Source: Gemmatimonas aurantiaca (GTDB taxonomy: Bacteria; Gemmatimonadota; Gemmatimonadetes; Gemmatimonadales; Gemmatimonadaceae). From it: 64,000 bases of DNA. Under the pieces are notes generated by a model. The model was not told the DNA's origin. It did not search any database and saw only the letters and a list, made by a program, of their open reading frames with translations. How positions within the stretch are numbered: position 1 is the stretch's first letter; the number at the start of each line of letters is the position of its first letter. Shown in pieces: positions 42,618 through 51,724 of the stretch. The position numbers were made by a program, and so were the translations under genes. Location: contig NZ_JBBCJO010000005.1 of assembly GCF_037190085.1 (NCBI RefSeq), positions 62,001-126,000 on the forward strand, given 5' to 3'.

Positions 42618-44387
42618 GTGACCACGAGCAGCCGCCCCACTTCCACGACCACCGCCACGCTGCGCCCCGACGCACGCTGGGTGACGACGCCCCTGCCGCC
42701 CGAAGCGGCGGTGGTGCGACTGACGGAGGCGTTGCTGCTGCCGCAGCAGGTCTGCCATCTGCTCGTCAATCGCGGATACGACGATGTCGAAGCCGCCAAG
42801 CGCTTTCTGCGTCCGCGGCTCGAACACATCGAAAGTCCGTGGCGCCTGCACGATGCCGAACGCGCCGTGCAGCGTATCGCCGAAGCCGTGCGCGCAAACC
42901 AGACCATCTTCGTGCACGGCGACTACGATGTGGACGGCATGTCGTCCACCGCGCTGCTCACGCGCGTGCTGCGGGATCTGGGGGCCCGGCATGTCGTGCC
43001 ATTCGTGCCCAATCGGCTCACCGATGGGTACGACCTCGGTCCCGCCGGCGTGCGTGCGGCGCGTGAGGCCGGCGCGCGGTTGGTGATCACCTGCGACTGC
43101 GGCACGAGTGCGCACACCGCGGTCGCCGAACTGATGCAGGCGGGCATCGATGTGATCGTCACCGATCACCATCTGCCGGGTCATGGCATGCCACCGGCGT
43201 TTGCCGTCTGCAATCCCCGGCATCCGTCGTGCCAGTCACAGGACAAGGATCTCGCCGCCGTGGGCGTGGCCTACAAGCTGGCACTGGGCTTGTGCGACGT
43301 GTTCGGCGTGTCGCCCAACATCGCGCATCGGCAGCTCGATCTCGTCGCGCTGGCCACCATTGCCGACGTGGCGCCGCTGCGCGGAGAGAACCGGGTGTTC
43401 GTGCGGTACGGTCTCAAGTTGCTGGCCGAGACCACCCATCCGGGTCTCCGCGCATTGATCCGGTCATCGGGACTCGATGCCAAACCGCTCACGGCGGGGC
43501 GCGTGGGTTTCGTGCTGGCGCCGCGTCTCAATGCGGCCGGTCGCATCGCCGAGGCGCGACTGGGGCTGCAACTGCTGCTCGCGGAACGGGAAGACGAAGC
43601 CAATGTCATCGCACGTGAGCTCGAGGAACTCAATCGGGCCCGGCAGGAACTCGACCGTCAGGTGCTCGACGACGCGATGCGGCAGGTGGAAGCGCCCGAC
43701 ATGCGCGACCGCGTGGGATTCGTGCTGGCCCGCGAGGGGTGGCATGCCGGCGTCATCGGCATCGTGGCGTCGCGCATCGTCGAATACACGGCGCGGCCGA
43801 CGGTGCTCGTGGCGGTGGGCGATGGCATCGGCAAAGGGTCGGGGCGTTCCATCGGTGCGTTCGATCTGCATGGTGGACTGGGTGCGTGTGCTGATCTTTT
43901 TCAGCGCTACGGCGGCCATCGGGCCGCCGCGGGGCTCACGATGGACGCGGCGATGCTGCCGGCTTTCGTGGAACGGTTCGACGCCGTGGCGCGTGAGCGG
44001 CTGACGGCAGACGATCTCGTTCCCGAATTGCGGGTCGATCTCGAAGTGCCCATCGATGTCGTGGGTGAGGAACTCGAGAAGCTCGTCCGCCATTTCGAAC
44101 CCTTCGGGATCGGCAATCCCGCGCCCACCTTTCGCGCCGATGGCGTGCGGCTGGCGGCGCCGTCGCGCCGGGTGGGCACCGACGGGCTGCGTGTCAGTGT
44201 CGACACCGGTACGGGGACGCTCGAGGGCATCGGCTGGGGGTTGGCCGCACGCACACCGCGTCTCGATGTCACGGCCAGTTACGATCTCGCGTTCCGCCTC
44301 GAGCGCGACGAATACCGCGGTGTGTCCCGTCTGCAGCTCCGGCTGGCCGACGTCAGGCCGGGCGTGATGCCGGCATCGGGAGGCTGA
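42618..44387 (+). CDS. recJ: Single-stranded-DNA exonuclease RecJ
   Basis: RecJ digests single-stranded DNA 5' to 3' in recombination and repair. The 589-residue protein has the DHH motifs (HGDYDVDG near residue 100, CDCGTSAH, TDHHLPG, TIADVAPLRGENR) and the DHHA1 region with GKGSGRSIGAFDLHGGL and GGHRAAAGLTM. GTG at 42618 precedes a Ser/Thr-rich N-terminus of about 15 residues. It ends two bases before rsmD. Confidence 0.95.
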   Translation: MTTSSRPTSTTTATLRPDARWVTTPLPPEAAVVRLTEALLLPQQVCHLLVNRGYDDVEAAKRFLRPRLEHIESPWRLHDAERAVQRIAEAVRANQTIFVHGDYDVDGMSSTALLTRVLRDLGARHVVPFVPNRLTDGYDLGPAGVRAAREAGARLVITCDCGTSAHTAVAELMQAGIDVIVTDHHLPGHGMPPAFAVCNPRHPSCQSQDKDLAAVGVAYKLALGLCDVFGVSPNIAHRQLDLVALATIADVAPLRGENRVFVRYGLKLLAETTHPGLRALIRSSGLDAKPLTAGRVGFVLAPRLNAAGRIAEARLGLQLLLAEREDEANVIARELEELNRARQELDRQVLDDAMRQVEAPDMRDRVGFVLAREGWHAGVIGIVASRIVEYTARPTVLVAVGDGIGKGSGRSIGAFDLHGGLGACADLFQRYGGHRAAAGLTMDAAMLPAFVERFDAVARERLTADDLVPELRVDLEVPIDVVGEELEKLVRHFEPFGIGNPAPTFRADGVRLAAPSRRVGTDGLRVSVDTGTGTLEGIGWGLAARTPRLDVTASYDLAFRLERDEYRGVSRLQLRLADVRPGVMPASGG

Positions 44388-44389
44388 GC

Positions 44390-44911
44390 GTGCGCATCAT
44401 CGCCGGACGCTGGAAAGGGCGGCGTATCAGCGCGCCGCCGGGAGATGCGGTGCGGCCCACGGGCGACCGCGTACGCGAGGCCTGGATGAGCATCGTGCAT
44501 CCACTGCTGCCCGATGCCCGGGTGCTCGATCTCTGCGCGGGCAGCGGAGCGCTGGGGCTGGAAGCGCTGTCGCGCGGTGCCGCCGAGTGCGATTTCGTGG
44601 AGCAATCCCCCCGGGTGTTGCGGGTGCTGCAGCAGAACCTCGAAGCTCTGGGCAATCCTCCGGGCGCGCGGGTGCATCGTGATGACGCCGTGCGTTTCGT
44701 GAGCGGACTGCCGGCCGGGCGCTACGATGTGGCCTTTGCCGATCCCCCGTACGCGGCCGACACCGCCCGTCTCCTGGTGGAACACTGGATCGCCGTCCCT
44801 TTCGCGGCGGTATTCGCGGTGGAACATTCGTCGACACTCGCCATGCCGGCGATCGGTGAAACCCGGCGATACGGGTCCACCGCACTGACCTTCTTTCGCG
44901 CTTCTCCGTGA
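44390..44911 (+). CDS. rsmD: 16S rRNA (guanine-966-N2)-methyltransferase
   Basis: RsmD methylates G966 in 16S rRNA. The 173-residue protein starts RIIAGRWKGRRISAPPGDAVRPTGDRVREAWMSIV, then the SAM motif VLDLCAGSGALGLEALSRGA and the catalytic DPPY (FADPPYAAD). GTG at 44390 is two bases after the recJ stop. Its end overlaps coaD (GTGATG), and the rsmD-coaD order is common in bacteria. Confidence 0.94.
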   Translation: MRIIAGRWKGRRISAPPGDAVRPTGDRVREAWMSIVHPLLPDARVLDLCAGSGALGLEALSRGAAECDFVEQSPRVLRVLQQNLEALGNPPGARVHRDDAVRFVSGLPAGRYDVAFADPPYAADTARLLVEHWIAVPFAAVFAVEHSSTLAMPAIGETRRYGSTALTFFRASP

Positions 44912-45495
44912 TGTCGTCCGACTCTCCCTCGTCCGGAACGCCCGTGGCTGGAACGCCGGTGGCCGGCGCCACCGACCGTACGCCGCTGCTCGCTCTCTAT
45001 GCGGGCTCGTTCGATCCCATCACGCGTGGGCACGAAGATCTCATCCGGCGCACGCTGACGTTCGCCGATCGCCTGATCGTGGCCGTGGCCAACAACATCG
45101 CCAAGCAGCCGCTGTTTTCCGTGGAAGAGCGCATCGGATTCGTGCAGCAGGTCGTGGGTGACGATCCGCGGATCGAGGTGCGGGCCTTCAGCGGATTGCT
45201 CGTGGACTTCGCCCGGGAGACCGGTGCCCGCGTGAATGTGCGCGGTCTGCGCGCGGTGAGCGATTTCGAGTATGAATTCCAGATCGCGCTGATGAATCGT
45301 CATCTGCGTCCCGAACTGGAGACGGTGTTCATGACGCCGTCGCTGGACACGACGTTCATCAGCTCGAGCATGGTGCGTGAAGTGGCACGGTTCCACGGCG
45401 ATGTCTCGGAGCTGGTGCACCCGGTCGTGACCGCGGCCTTGGCGGAGAAATTCCCGACCGCGCCAGGTACCGATGGCCGCGGGGGTGCGGCGTGA
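44911..45495 (+). CDS. coaD: Phosphopantetheine adenylyltransferase
   Basis: CoaD transfers AMP to 4'-phosphopantetheine in coenzyme A synthesis. The 194-residue product has the nucleotidyltransferase motif YAGSFDPITRGHEDLIRR, then RGLRAVSDFEYEFQIALMNRHL and the SSSMVREVARFHGDVS motif. The first 28 residues are a Ser/Pro/Gly-rich extension with two 15-base units (44935-44964) that standard CoaD lacks. The ATG at 44911 shares its first base with the rsmD stop; GTG at 44908 is an alternative. Confidence 0.94.
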   Translation: MSSDSPSSGTPVAGTPVAGATDRTPLLALYAGSFDPITRGHEDLIRRTLTFADRLIVAVANNIAKQPLFSVEERIGFVQQVVGDDPRIEVRAFSGLLVDFARETGARVNVRGLRAVSDFEYEFQIALMNRHLRPELETVFMTPSLDTTFISSSMVREVARFHGDVSELVHPVVTAALAEKFPTAPGTDGRGGAA

Positions 45496-46526
45496 GTGGG
45501 AGCGTGAGCGGAACAGAGCGCGGCGCTTCGGCCGCGGCGGCGGCGTTCCTGGAATCGCTGCATGCACGCGCCAGGGCCACGCCACGCACGATTCTTTTTC
45601 CCGAGGCCACCGACATCCGCACGGTGCAGGCGGTGATCGCGCTGCAGAAGCGGCAATCGGTGGTCCCCGTGCTGGTCAGGCGCAGCGATGCGCCCACGGG
45701 GGTCACGCCCGCCTCGGGGATGGTGCTCGATCCGCTCACCGATCCGCGTCACGATCGGATCGTGGCGCACCTGTTGGCGCGGCGCGGCGACAAGGGACTG
45801 ATGCGGGAAGACGCCGAACGTCTGGCGCGCGATCCGCTGTACTTCGCCGATTCGCTGGTGGCGCTGGGCGAGGTCGATGGCTGCGTGGCCGGTGCGGTGC
45901 ACACCACGGCCGATGTCCTGCGCGCGGCCATCTGGACCATCGGCGCGGCGAGTGGGGTGCGCAACGTGTCGTCGTCGTTCTACCTGATCGTGCCACCGTT
46001 CCGGAGCGGGGAAGGCGAGGTGCTGACGTATACCGACTGCGCCGTCATCCCCGATCCGACGGCACGTCAGCTCGCCGACATCGCGCTGGCGGCTGCGGCC
46101 GATCGCCGACGCATCGTGGGGGACGAACCACGCGTGGCCTTCCTGTCGTACAGCACCATGGGCAGTGCCGACGGCCCGTCGGTGAGCAAGGTGCGGGAGG
46201 CCGTGGCACTGGTGCGGCAGGCCGCGCCGTCGCTGGTGGTGTCGGGTGAGCTGCAGGCCGACGCGGCACTGGTCACGGACATCGCGCGCCGGAAGGCGCC
46301 GGGCGAGGCCGCGGGTGGTGTGGCCAACGTGCTGGTGTTCCCGTCGCTCGACGCCGGGAACATCGCCTACAAGCTCACCCAGCGTCTCGCCGGGGGCATC
46401 GCCATCGGCCCCATCCTGCAGGGGCTGGCCCGTCCGTGCAGTGACTTGTCCCGGGGGGCGACGGCTGACGACATTGTTCATGTTGCGGCTGTCACCGCTC
46501 TCCAGGCTGGTGACGCCGGCGCCTGA
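45492..46526 (+). CDS. pta: Phosphate acetyltransferase
   Basis: Pta interconverts acetyl-CoA and acetyl phosphate; the acetate kinase partner is not in the window. The 344-residue protein is the single-domain catalytic form: ILFPEATDIRTVQAV near the start, GEVDGCVAGAVHTTADVLRAAIWTIG, VAFLSYSTMGSADGPSVSKVREAVALVR, the ELQADAALVTDIARRKAP segment and VLVFPSLDAGNIAYKLTQRLAGG. GTG at 45492 overlaps the coaD stop. It is followed by the partner-switching genes. Confidence 0.93.
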   Translation: MSGSVSGTERGASAAAAAFLESLHARARATPRTILFPEATDIRTVQAVIALQKRQSVVPVLVRRSDAPTGVTPASGMVLDPLTDPRHDRIVAHLLARRGDKGLMREDAERLARDPLYFADSLVALGEVDGCVAGAVHTTADVLRAAIWTIGAASGVRNVSSSFYLIVPPFRSGEGEVLTYTDCAVIPDPTARQLADIALAAAADRRRIVGDEPRVAFLSYSTMGSADGPSVSKVREAVALVRQAAPSLVVSGELQADAALVTDIARRKAPGEAAGGVANVLVFPSLDAGNIAYKLTQRLAGGIAIGPILQGLARPCSDLSRGATADDIVHVAAVTALQAGDAGA

Positions 46527-46583
46527 TGTCCGCCGCAGTTTCTCCCGGGTTCCGCCCGACTTCCCCTGCTTCGTGAGCACGAG

Positions 46584-46916
46584 ATGAGCTTCACACTGGA
46601 CCGCGCAGACGACGTCCTGACGGTGGCGGTCGATGGCCAACTTGTCGTGACCAATCGCCAGGAGTTCAAACAGGCGATTCTCGATGCGATGGAGCAGGGC
46701 GTGCGGTTGGTGATCGTCGACTTCACACGCACCGGCTACATCGACAGCTCCGGACTGGGCGCGCTGGTGTCGCTCAACCGCCGGTTGCGGGATGTGGGCG
46801 GCGATCTGCGACTGGTGGGGTTGAGCGACGAACTGCGCACGTTGTTCGAGCTGACGCGTCTGGATGCGCTGTTCCCGCTGTTTGCCTCACGGGCCGACGC
46901 GCTCGCCTCGCGCTGA
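46584..46916 (+). CDS. STAS anti-sigma factor antagonist
   Basis: This 110-residue STAS-domain protein is likely the antagonist in a partner-switching module. The phosphoacceptor region is GYIDSSGLGALVSLNRRLRDVGGDLRL, with Ser in DSSG. Non-phosphorylated it should bind the anti-sigma kinase encoded next and free a sigma factor or other partner. ATG at 46584 is 57 bases after pta. Confidence 0.92.
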   Translation: MSFTLDRADDVLTVAVDGQLVVTNRQEFKQAILDAMEQGVRLVIVDFTRTGYIDSSGLGALVSLNRRLRDVGGDLRLVGLSDELRTLFELTRLDALFPLFASRADALASR

Positions 46917-46939
46917 ATGACGTCCTGGATGACGCGCTG

Positions 46940-47362
46940 ATGTCCACCTCGCGCTGCTGGGTGCTCTCGTCGGAGCTCACGGTCATCCAGCCGGTGGTGG
47001 AGGATATCGTGGGCCTCTGCCGCGATGCGGGGTTTTCGTCGAAACAATGTCGGCTCAACGTGCCGGTGGCGGTGACCGAAGCGGTGGCCAATGCCATTCT
47101 GCGCGGCAACGCCTGTGATGCCTCGCGACACGTCGAGGTCACGGTGGAAGTGGACGAGCAGCGACTCGTCGTGGAGGTGTGTGACGAGGGCGAGGGATTC
47201 GATCTGCAGCAACTGCAGCAATCGCCCGACGAGGCCGACTGGTTCGAGCGCGAAAACGGGCGTGGGGTGTTCCTGATGCGGAATCTGATGGACCACATCG
47301 AGAACGCCCGACTCGACGGCCGGAGCGGGCATCGTCTCCGCCTCGTCCTGTATCGCGCATGA
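46940..47362 (+). CDS. RsbW-like anti-sigma factor kinase (GHKL)
   Basis: The 140-residue ATP-binding protein has an HATPase_c fold: N-box Glu47/Asn51 (VTEAVANAI), G1 box DEGEGFD near 82-88, and a G2 segment ENGRGVFLMRNLMD. It should phosphorylate the STAS protein and sequester a sigma factor or another partner. The sigma factor itself is not in this window. Its stop overlaps the next ATG, so the PP2C phosphatase gene is coupled. Confidence 0.9.
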   Translation: MSTSRCWVLSSELTVIQPVVEDIVGLCRDAGFSSKQCRLNVPVAVTEAVANAILRGNACDASRHVEVTVEVDEQRLVVEVCDEGEGFDLQQLQQSPDEADWFERENGRGVFLMRNLMDHIENARLDGRSGHRLRLVLYRA

Positions 47363-49047
47363 ACGAGGTCGCCGCCCTTCTGGCCGCGTTTCTCGAGGCC
47401 ACCGGGCGCCAGGCGGCCATCTGGGAGAGACGCGAGGGTTCCGTCGCACCGACCCTGCTCGGCGCGTCTTCCGAGGTGTTCGCCGAACGCACCGCCTCCT
47501 GCGCCCAGGCCTGGGACGTGGTGGCCTGGGCCCGTTCGCATGGGCTGCACGCACAGCTCGTGAACACGGGCGAGAGTGTGGGTTGGCTGTTCGTGGAATC
47601 GGTGGACGCGGACGATGCGGCGGAGGCCATGACGTCTGCCATGGCCTCCGCGGCCTCCGCCGCGGTCGACGCCGACCGATTGCTGGGACGGCTGCTGCCG
47701 CTCGTGCGCCGCATCACGCGGGAACGTGATGGCGCCACCCGTGAACTGGCCGAACGCTACGAAGAGATCAATCTCCTGTACGCGATCGGTGAACTGTTGG
47801 GTGGCACCACGTCGGTGGAGAGCGTCGCCGACACGCTGCTCGCGGAACTCGCGGCCACGCTGGGCGCGCGACGCGCGGTGTTTCTGCAGACCAATCGTGC
47901 CCACGGCACCCTGACGCCCGTGGCCACGCTCGGTCTGCCGTCGGAACACTACGAGGCGGTGTCGCTGGAGCAGGCCTCGCATATCGCCGTGCGGGCCTAT
48001 CATGCCGGCAGCGCATGCACGGAGGACGGCAGCGCGGCATCGCTGGCCGATCCCGTGTTGGCAGCGGGTGGAGCGCCGCTCATGGCGGTGGCGATCACGC
48101 GGCCGAGTACGGGACTGGGCATCACGGGCACGTTTGCCGTGCCCACGCGACGCGGCGCCGATGGCGTGGCGGTGCCGATGGGAGTGCTGGTGCTCGCGGG
48201 TCGACCGGGTGGTTCGCCGTTTTCGGGCGGCGATCGCAAGCTGGCGGTGGCCATCGGCACGCAGGTGGGTGTGGCGATGCACAACGCGTCGCTGGTGCGC
48301 GCGGCCGTGGAACGTCAGCAACTCGCGCGCGAGATGCGGCTGGCGCACGAACTGCAGCTCAAGCTGCTGCCCAATCCCGCCGTGGTGCAGCCGGAAGCAC
48401 GGGCCGCCGCCCGCGTCGTGCCGGCGGAGCTGGTGGGTGGAGACTTCTACCTGCTTGCCCGTCTCGACCGCGATCGTACCGGGGTGCTGATCGGCGATGT
48501 GTCGGGGCACGGATATCAGTCGGCGCTGGTGATGGCACTCGCACTCAGCGCGGCGGCCATTCATGTGCAGGCCGCGTTCGATCCGTCCATCGCCATCGAG
48601 GCCGTGCAGCGCTCCCTGCGCGAGGAACTCATGTCCACCGAGATGTCGATCAGCATCTGCTATGCCGTGATCGACAGCCGCGCACATGAAGTGCGTTTCG
48701 CCAACGCGGGACATCCGCATGCCTTCAAGTTGTCCGCCGATGGACAGACGGTGCGTCTGGGAGCAGTCGCGCCGCCCATCGGGTTCAGCGATCAGGGGCT
48801 CGAGGAATGTGTGATGAGCTGGCGTCCGGGCGATCGTCTGGTGTTCTTCACCGATGGTCTCGTGGACGCCCGTGATGCGGCGGGACGCCGTCTCGGTGAA
48901 CCCGCGGTGCTGGATCTGCTGGCGTCGATGAACGCGGGGCAGACGCCCGCGGCCATTCTCGATGGCATCTACGATCGCATGAACGCACACATCGAACGGA
49001 CACCGCTGCGCGACGATTGCACGGTGGTCGTGGTGGACCGGCCATGA
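47359..49047 (+). CDS. GAF-containing PP2C (SpoIIE/RsbU-like) phosphatase
   Basis: This is a 562-residue sensor phosphatase. An N-terminal part and a GAF-like domain (about 135-320, with EEINLLYAIGELLGGTTSVESV) precede a short coiled coil (MRLAHELQLKLLPNP). A PP2C domain follows with GGDFYLL, DVSGHGYQSALVMALALSA and a closing DDCTVVVVDRP. It should dephosphorylate the STAS protein in response to a signal read by the GAF domain. The three genes form one coupled group, a complete stress-type partner-switching cassette without a visible sigma factor. Confidence 0.92.
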   Translation: MNEVAALLAAFLEATGRQAAIWERREGSVAPTLLGASSEVFAERTASCAQAWDVVAWARSHGLHAQLVNTGESVGWLFVESVDADDAAEAMTSAMASAASAAVDADRLLGRLLPLVRRITRERDGATRELAERYEEINLLYAIGELLGGTTSVESVADTLLAELAATLGARRAVFLQTNRAHGTLTPVATLGLPSEHYEAVSLEQASHIAVRAYHAGSACTEDGSAASLADPVLAAGGAPLMAVAITRPSTGLGITGTFAVPTRRGADGVAVPMGVLVLAGRPGGSPFSGGDRKLAVAIGTQVGVAMHNASLVRAAVERQQLAREMRLAHELQLKLLPNPAVVQPEARAAARVVPAELVGGDFYLLARLDRDRTGVLIGDVSGHGYQSALVMALALSAAAIHVQAAFDPSIAIEAVQRSLREELMSTEMSISICYAVIDSRAHEVRFANAGHPHAFKLSADGQTVRLGAVAPPIGFSDQGLEECVMSWRPGDRLVFFTDGLVDARDAAGRRLGEPAVLDLLASMNAGQTPAAILDGIYDRMNAHIERTPLRDDCTVVVVDRP

Positions 49048-49072
49048 GCATTGGCAGCACGGAGGGCACGAC

Positions 49073-49939
49073 ATGAAACGTCCATCGCGTGCATCATCGC
49101 CGGCGCGCCCGGGCGCGTTGCCGGCGCCGCGCAAACGGTTCGGGCAGCACTTCCTCAAGGATGGTCGTGTCCTCGAGAGCATCGCCGACGCCCTGGGCGA
49201 TCTGCGGGGACGCACCGTAGTGGAGATCGGCCCCGGACGCGGTGCGTTGACGGATCTGCTCGTGGAACGTGCCGAGCGGGTCGTGGCGGTGGAGATCGAC
49301 CGGGATCTCGCGGCACATCTGCGGACGCGGTATGCCAGCCGGCATGCCGGCCGGTCGCAGGTGGAGATCGTGGAAGCGGATGTGCTGCAGACCGTGCTGG
49401 CCGATCTGGCGGGCGGGCCGTATGTGCTGGCGGGCAATGTGCCGTATTACATCACCACGCCGATCATCTTCCACGCGTTGGCGCTGCCTCGGCCTGACTG
49501 TGCCGTGTACCTCGTGCAGAAAGAGGTGGCCGATCGCATGGCTGCGCCGCCAGGCGACAAGACCTACGGGGCGCTGAGCGTCAATCTGCAGGCCGTGGTG
49601 AACGTGGAGTTCCTGCGAAAGGTGCCGCCCGGTGCGTTCAATCCGCCGCCGGCCGTGGACTCGGCCGTGGTGCGCATCACCCCGCGTGAACAGGCCGTGA
49701 TCGAACCGGAACTCGAAGCCCGCTATCGCAGTTTCGTGCTCGCGGCTTTCGGCCTGCGGCGCAAACAACTCGTGCGTGTAGTGCGGACTGTCGCGTCGCT
49801 CGATGCCGAACGGGCAGGGGCCGTCGTGGCGGCGTGTGGACTCTCGCCCGAGGCCCGGCCCGAGACGCTGACCCCGGCGGACTTTGCGAGGCTGGTGCGG
49901 GCGCTGCAAACCCAACAGCAACAACCTGCCGCGGATTGA
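49073..49939 (+). CDS. rsmA: 16S rRNA dimethyladenosine transferase RsmA/KsgA
   Basis: RsmA dimethylates A1518 and A1519 in 16S rRNA. The 288-residue product has KRFGQHFLKDGRVLESIADAL, the SAM motif VVEIGPGRGALTDLLVERAERVVAVEIDRDLA, the catalytic NVPYYITTPII, and KVPPGAFNPPPAVDSAVVRI. ATG at 49073 follows the phosphatase gene by 25 bases. A large inverted repeat follows before rex. Confidence 0.95.
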   Translation: MKRPSRASSPARPGALPAPRKRFGQHFLKDGRVLESIADALGDLRGRTVVEIGPGRGALTDLLVERAERVVAVEIDRDLAAHLRTRYASRHAGRSQVEIVEADVLQTVLADLAGGPYVLAGNVPYYITTPIIFHALALPRPDCAVYLVQKEVADRMAAPPGDKTYGALSVNLQAVVNVEFLRKVPPGAFNPPPAVDSAVVRITPREQAVIEPELEARYRSFVLAAFGLRRKQLVRVVRTVASLDAERAGAVVAACGLSPEARPETLTPADFARLVRALQTQQQQPAAD

Positions 49940-49940
49940 G

Positions 49941-50013
49941 CGGATGGGGCGGAAACAACACGGATCAACAACAAGTTTTTTCGTAGTTATCCGTGCTGTT
50001 TCCGCCCCATCCG
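49941..50013. repeat. Large near-perfect inverted repeat, likely bidirectional terminator
   Basis: Arms of 25 bases (49941-49965 and 49989-50013) match except at one position, around a 23-base loop that carries a TTTTTT run at 49976-49981. It sits between convergent rsmA and rex and could terminate both. The sequence (CGGATGG...CATCCG arms) also looks like a dispersed intergenic repeat. Confidence 0.7.
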
Positions 50014-50037
50014 CGGCAAAGCAGTTTGCTGTTGCTG

Positions 50038-50682
50038 TTACGCCGCCCCCTGATCCAGCAACCCCGCGTTCGTGAGCGCGAACGACAGACCTTCCAGCTC
50101 CATCGCCATGTTCACCGACTTGAGCGACACATGGGGCGGCACCGAGATCTGCGCCGGCGCGAAGTTGAGGATCGCGCGGATACCGGCAGCCACGATCTGA
50201 TCCACCACCGCCTGCGCGTTCTCGGCCGGAATGGCCAGCACCGCGATCGGGGCCTCTTCCCGGCGGATATCCTGCGCCAGGTCGTCCATCGAGCGGATGG
50301 TCGCATCGCCCCAGGCCTTGCCCACCTTGTCGGGGTCGTGATCGTACACCCCCACCACCGTGAACCCGCGCTGGCGGAACCCGCGATAGTTGGCCAGCGC
50401 CGCGCCGATCTTGCCGGCGCCCACGATGATGACCTTCCACTCCCGCTGCAGGCCGAGAATTTCCCGCAGATGGGCCGTCAACTCATGCACGGGGTAGCCG
50501 AGCCCGCGTTTTCCGAACGAGCCGAAAAAGGAGAGATCCTTGCGGACCTGGGCCGGGGTCGTCCCGCACAGGTGCGCGAGTTCGTCGCTGGAAGCGGTCT
50601 GCTGTCCACGCGTATCGAGATCCTCCAGATAGCGGAGATACATCGACAGGCGGCGGACGGTGGAGTCGGCGATGCGTTTCAC
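50038..50682 (-). CDS. rex: Redox-sensing transcriptional repressor Rex
   Basis: Rex binds DNA when NADH is low relative to NAD and represses fermentation and respiration genes. The 214-residue protein has a winged-helix head (LSMYLRYLEDLDTRGQQTASSDELAHLCGTTPAQVRKDLSFFGSFGKRGLGY, in sections), a Rossmann fold (VIIVGAGKIGAALANYRGF) and the C-terminal domain-swapped helix. A perfect Rex operator sits just upstream, so it is autoregulated and may also control the divergent gene. Confidence 0.95.
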   Translation of the reverse strand: MKRIADSTVRRLSMYLRYLEDLDTRGQQTASSDELAHLCGTTPAQVRKDLSFFGSFGKRGLGYPVHELTAHLREILGLQREWKVIIVGAGKIGAALANYRGFRQRGFTVVGVYDHDPDKVGKAWGDATIRSMDDLAQDIRREEAPIAVLAIPAENAQAVVDQIVAAGIRAILNFAPAQISVPPHVSLKSVNMAMELEGLSFALTNAGLLDQGAA

Positions 50683-50697
50683 GGGCGCTCTTGGTGC

Positions 50698-50715
50698 TTG
50701 TGAAAATCTTCACAA
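50698..50715. promoter_or_regulatory. Rex operator
   Basis: TTGTGAA-AATC-TTCACAA is a perfect match to the Rex box consensus, 16 bases upstream of the rex start and 62 bases before the divergent exonuclease gene. Confidence 0.88.
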
Positions 50716-50776
50716 AGCTAGACAGACGCGCTCCGTTTCACCAGCGGCTTTCCCACCCGTCCACTACTTTCCAGAC

Positions 50777-51724
50777 GTGATTGGTACATCGGTCTCCCCC
50801 CGGCCCACCACGCTCTCCGCCCGCGCGGCCCGCCGGCTGGCCAGCGGACCGCTCGATGCCGTCACGCTCATGCGCGAGGTCTGCCAGGTGGACCGCCTGC
50901 AGGCCGACGCCGCCGAACGCATGGCCGTCGCACTGCTCGGCAGTCATCCCGAGTTCAGGCGGTTGCCCACGGGACACTGGACTCTGACGGCCGGAACCGC
51001 GGATCATGCCGGAGTCAGCGGAGACGCAGGCACGGCAGTCCGACCGCGGGACGGGGAGCCTCACACCGCCGGACCGCGGCTTCTCGATCTGTCGTTCTCC
51101 GTGGTCGACGTGGAAACCACCGGCACCCGCGCGTCGGGCGGGGACCGCATCACCGAAATCGCCATCGTGCGGGTGGAGCGGGGGCAGGTGGGCGAGGTCT
51201 ACTCCCAGCTCGTGAACCCCGAACGGCCGATTCCACCGTTCATCACGGCACTCACGCAGATCTCGTGGGAGATGGTGCGCGATCAGCCCACGTTCCGGCA
51301 GGTCGTGCCCGATGTGCTCGAACGCCTGCGGGGATCGGTGTTCGTGGCACACAACGCCGCGTTCGACTGGCGTTTCGTGAGTGAAGAGGTGCGCCGGAGC
51401 AGTGGGCAGGAGCTGTCCGGACCGCGGCTCTGCACGGTGCGTCTCGCACGGGCCGCGCTGCCGCAGTTTTCGCGGCGCTCGCTCGACCATGTCTCCCGGC
51501 ATTTTGGTATCGAGATCGGCGCGCGTCACCGGGCGGCCGGCGATGCGGTGGCCACGGCGCACGCGCTCTGCCGCATGCTCAACATCGCGGCCGACGCCGG
51601 CGTTGAGACGTGGAGCGCATTGCAGGCTTTCGTGGACGGTCCCGTGGGTCGACGTCCGCAACGGGCGGCCGATCGCCGTCGCCGCGCTTTCCCACTTCCT
51701 GTCACCGAGGACGATATCGCGTGA
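50777..51724 (+). CDS. DnaQ-like 3'-5' exonuclease
   Basis: This is a 315-residue exonuclease of the DnaQ/PolC-epsilon kind. It has ExoI FSVVDVETTGTR, ExoII FVAHNAAFDWRFVSEE and an ExoIII-type HRAAGDAVATAHALCRML segment. The N-terminal 100 residues are unusual and may be a binding domain; the C-terminus is basic. Proofreading subunits usually lack such an N-terminal part, so a repair or single-strand trimming role is possible. GTG at 50777 is the earliest likely start; the region before it is intergenic. Confidence 0.85.
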   Translation: MIGTSVSPRPTTLSARAARRLASGPLDAVTLMREVCQVDRLQADAAERMAVALLGSHPEFRRLPTGHWTLTAGTADHAGVSGDAGTAVRPRDGEPHTAGPRLLDLSFSVVDVETTGTRASGGDRITEIAIVRVERGQVGEVYSQLVNPERPIPPFITALTQISWEMVRDQPTFRQVVPDVLERLRGSVFVAHNAAFDWRFVSEEVRRSSGQELSGPRLCTVRLARAALPQFSRRSLDHVSRHFGIEIGARHRAAGDAVATAHALCRMLNIAADAGVETWSALQAFVDGPVGRRPQRAADRRRRAFPLPVTEDDIA

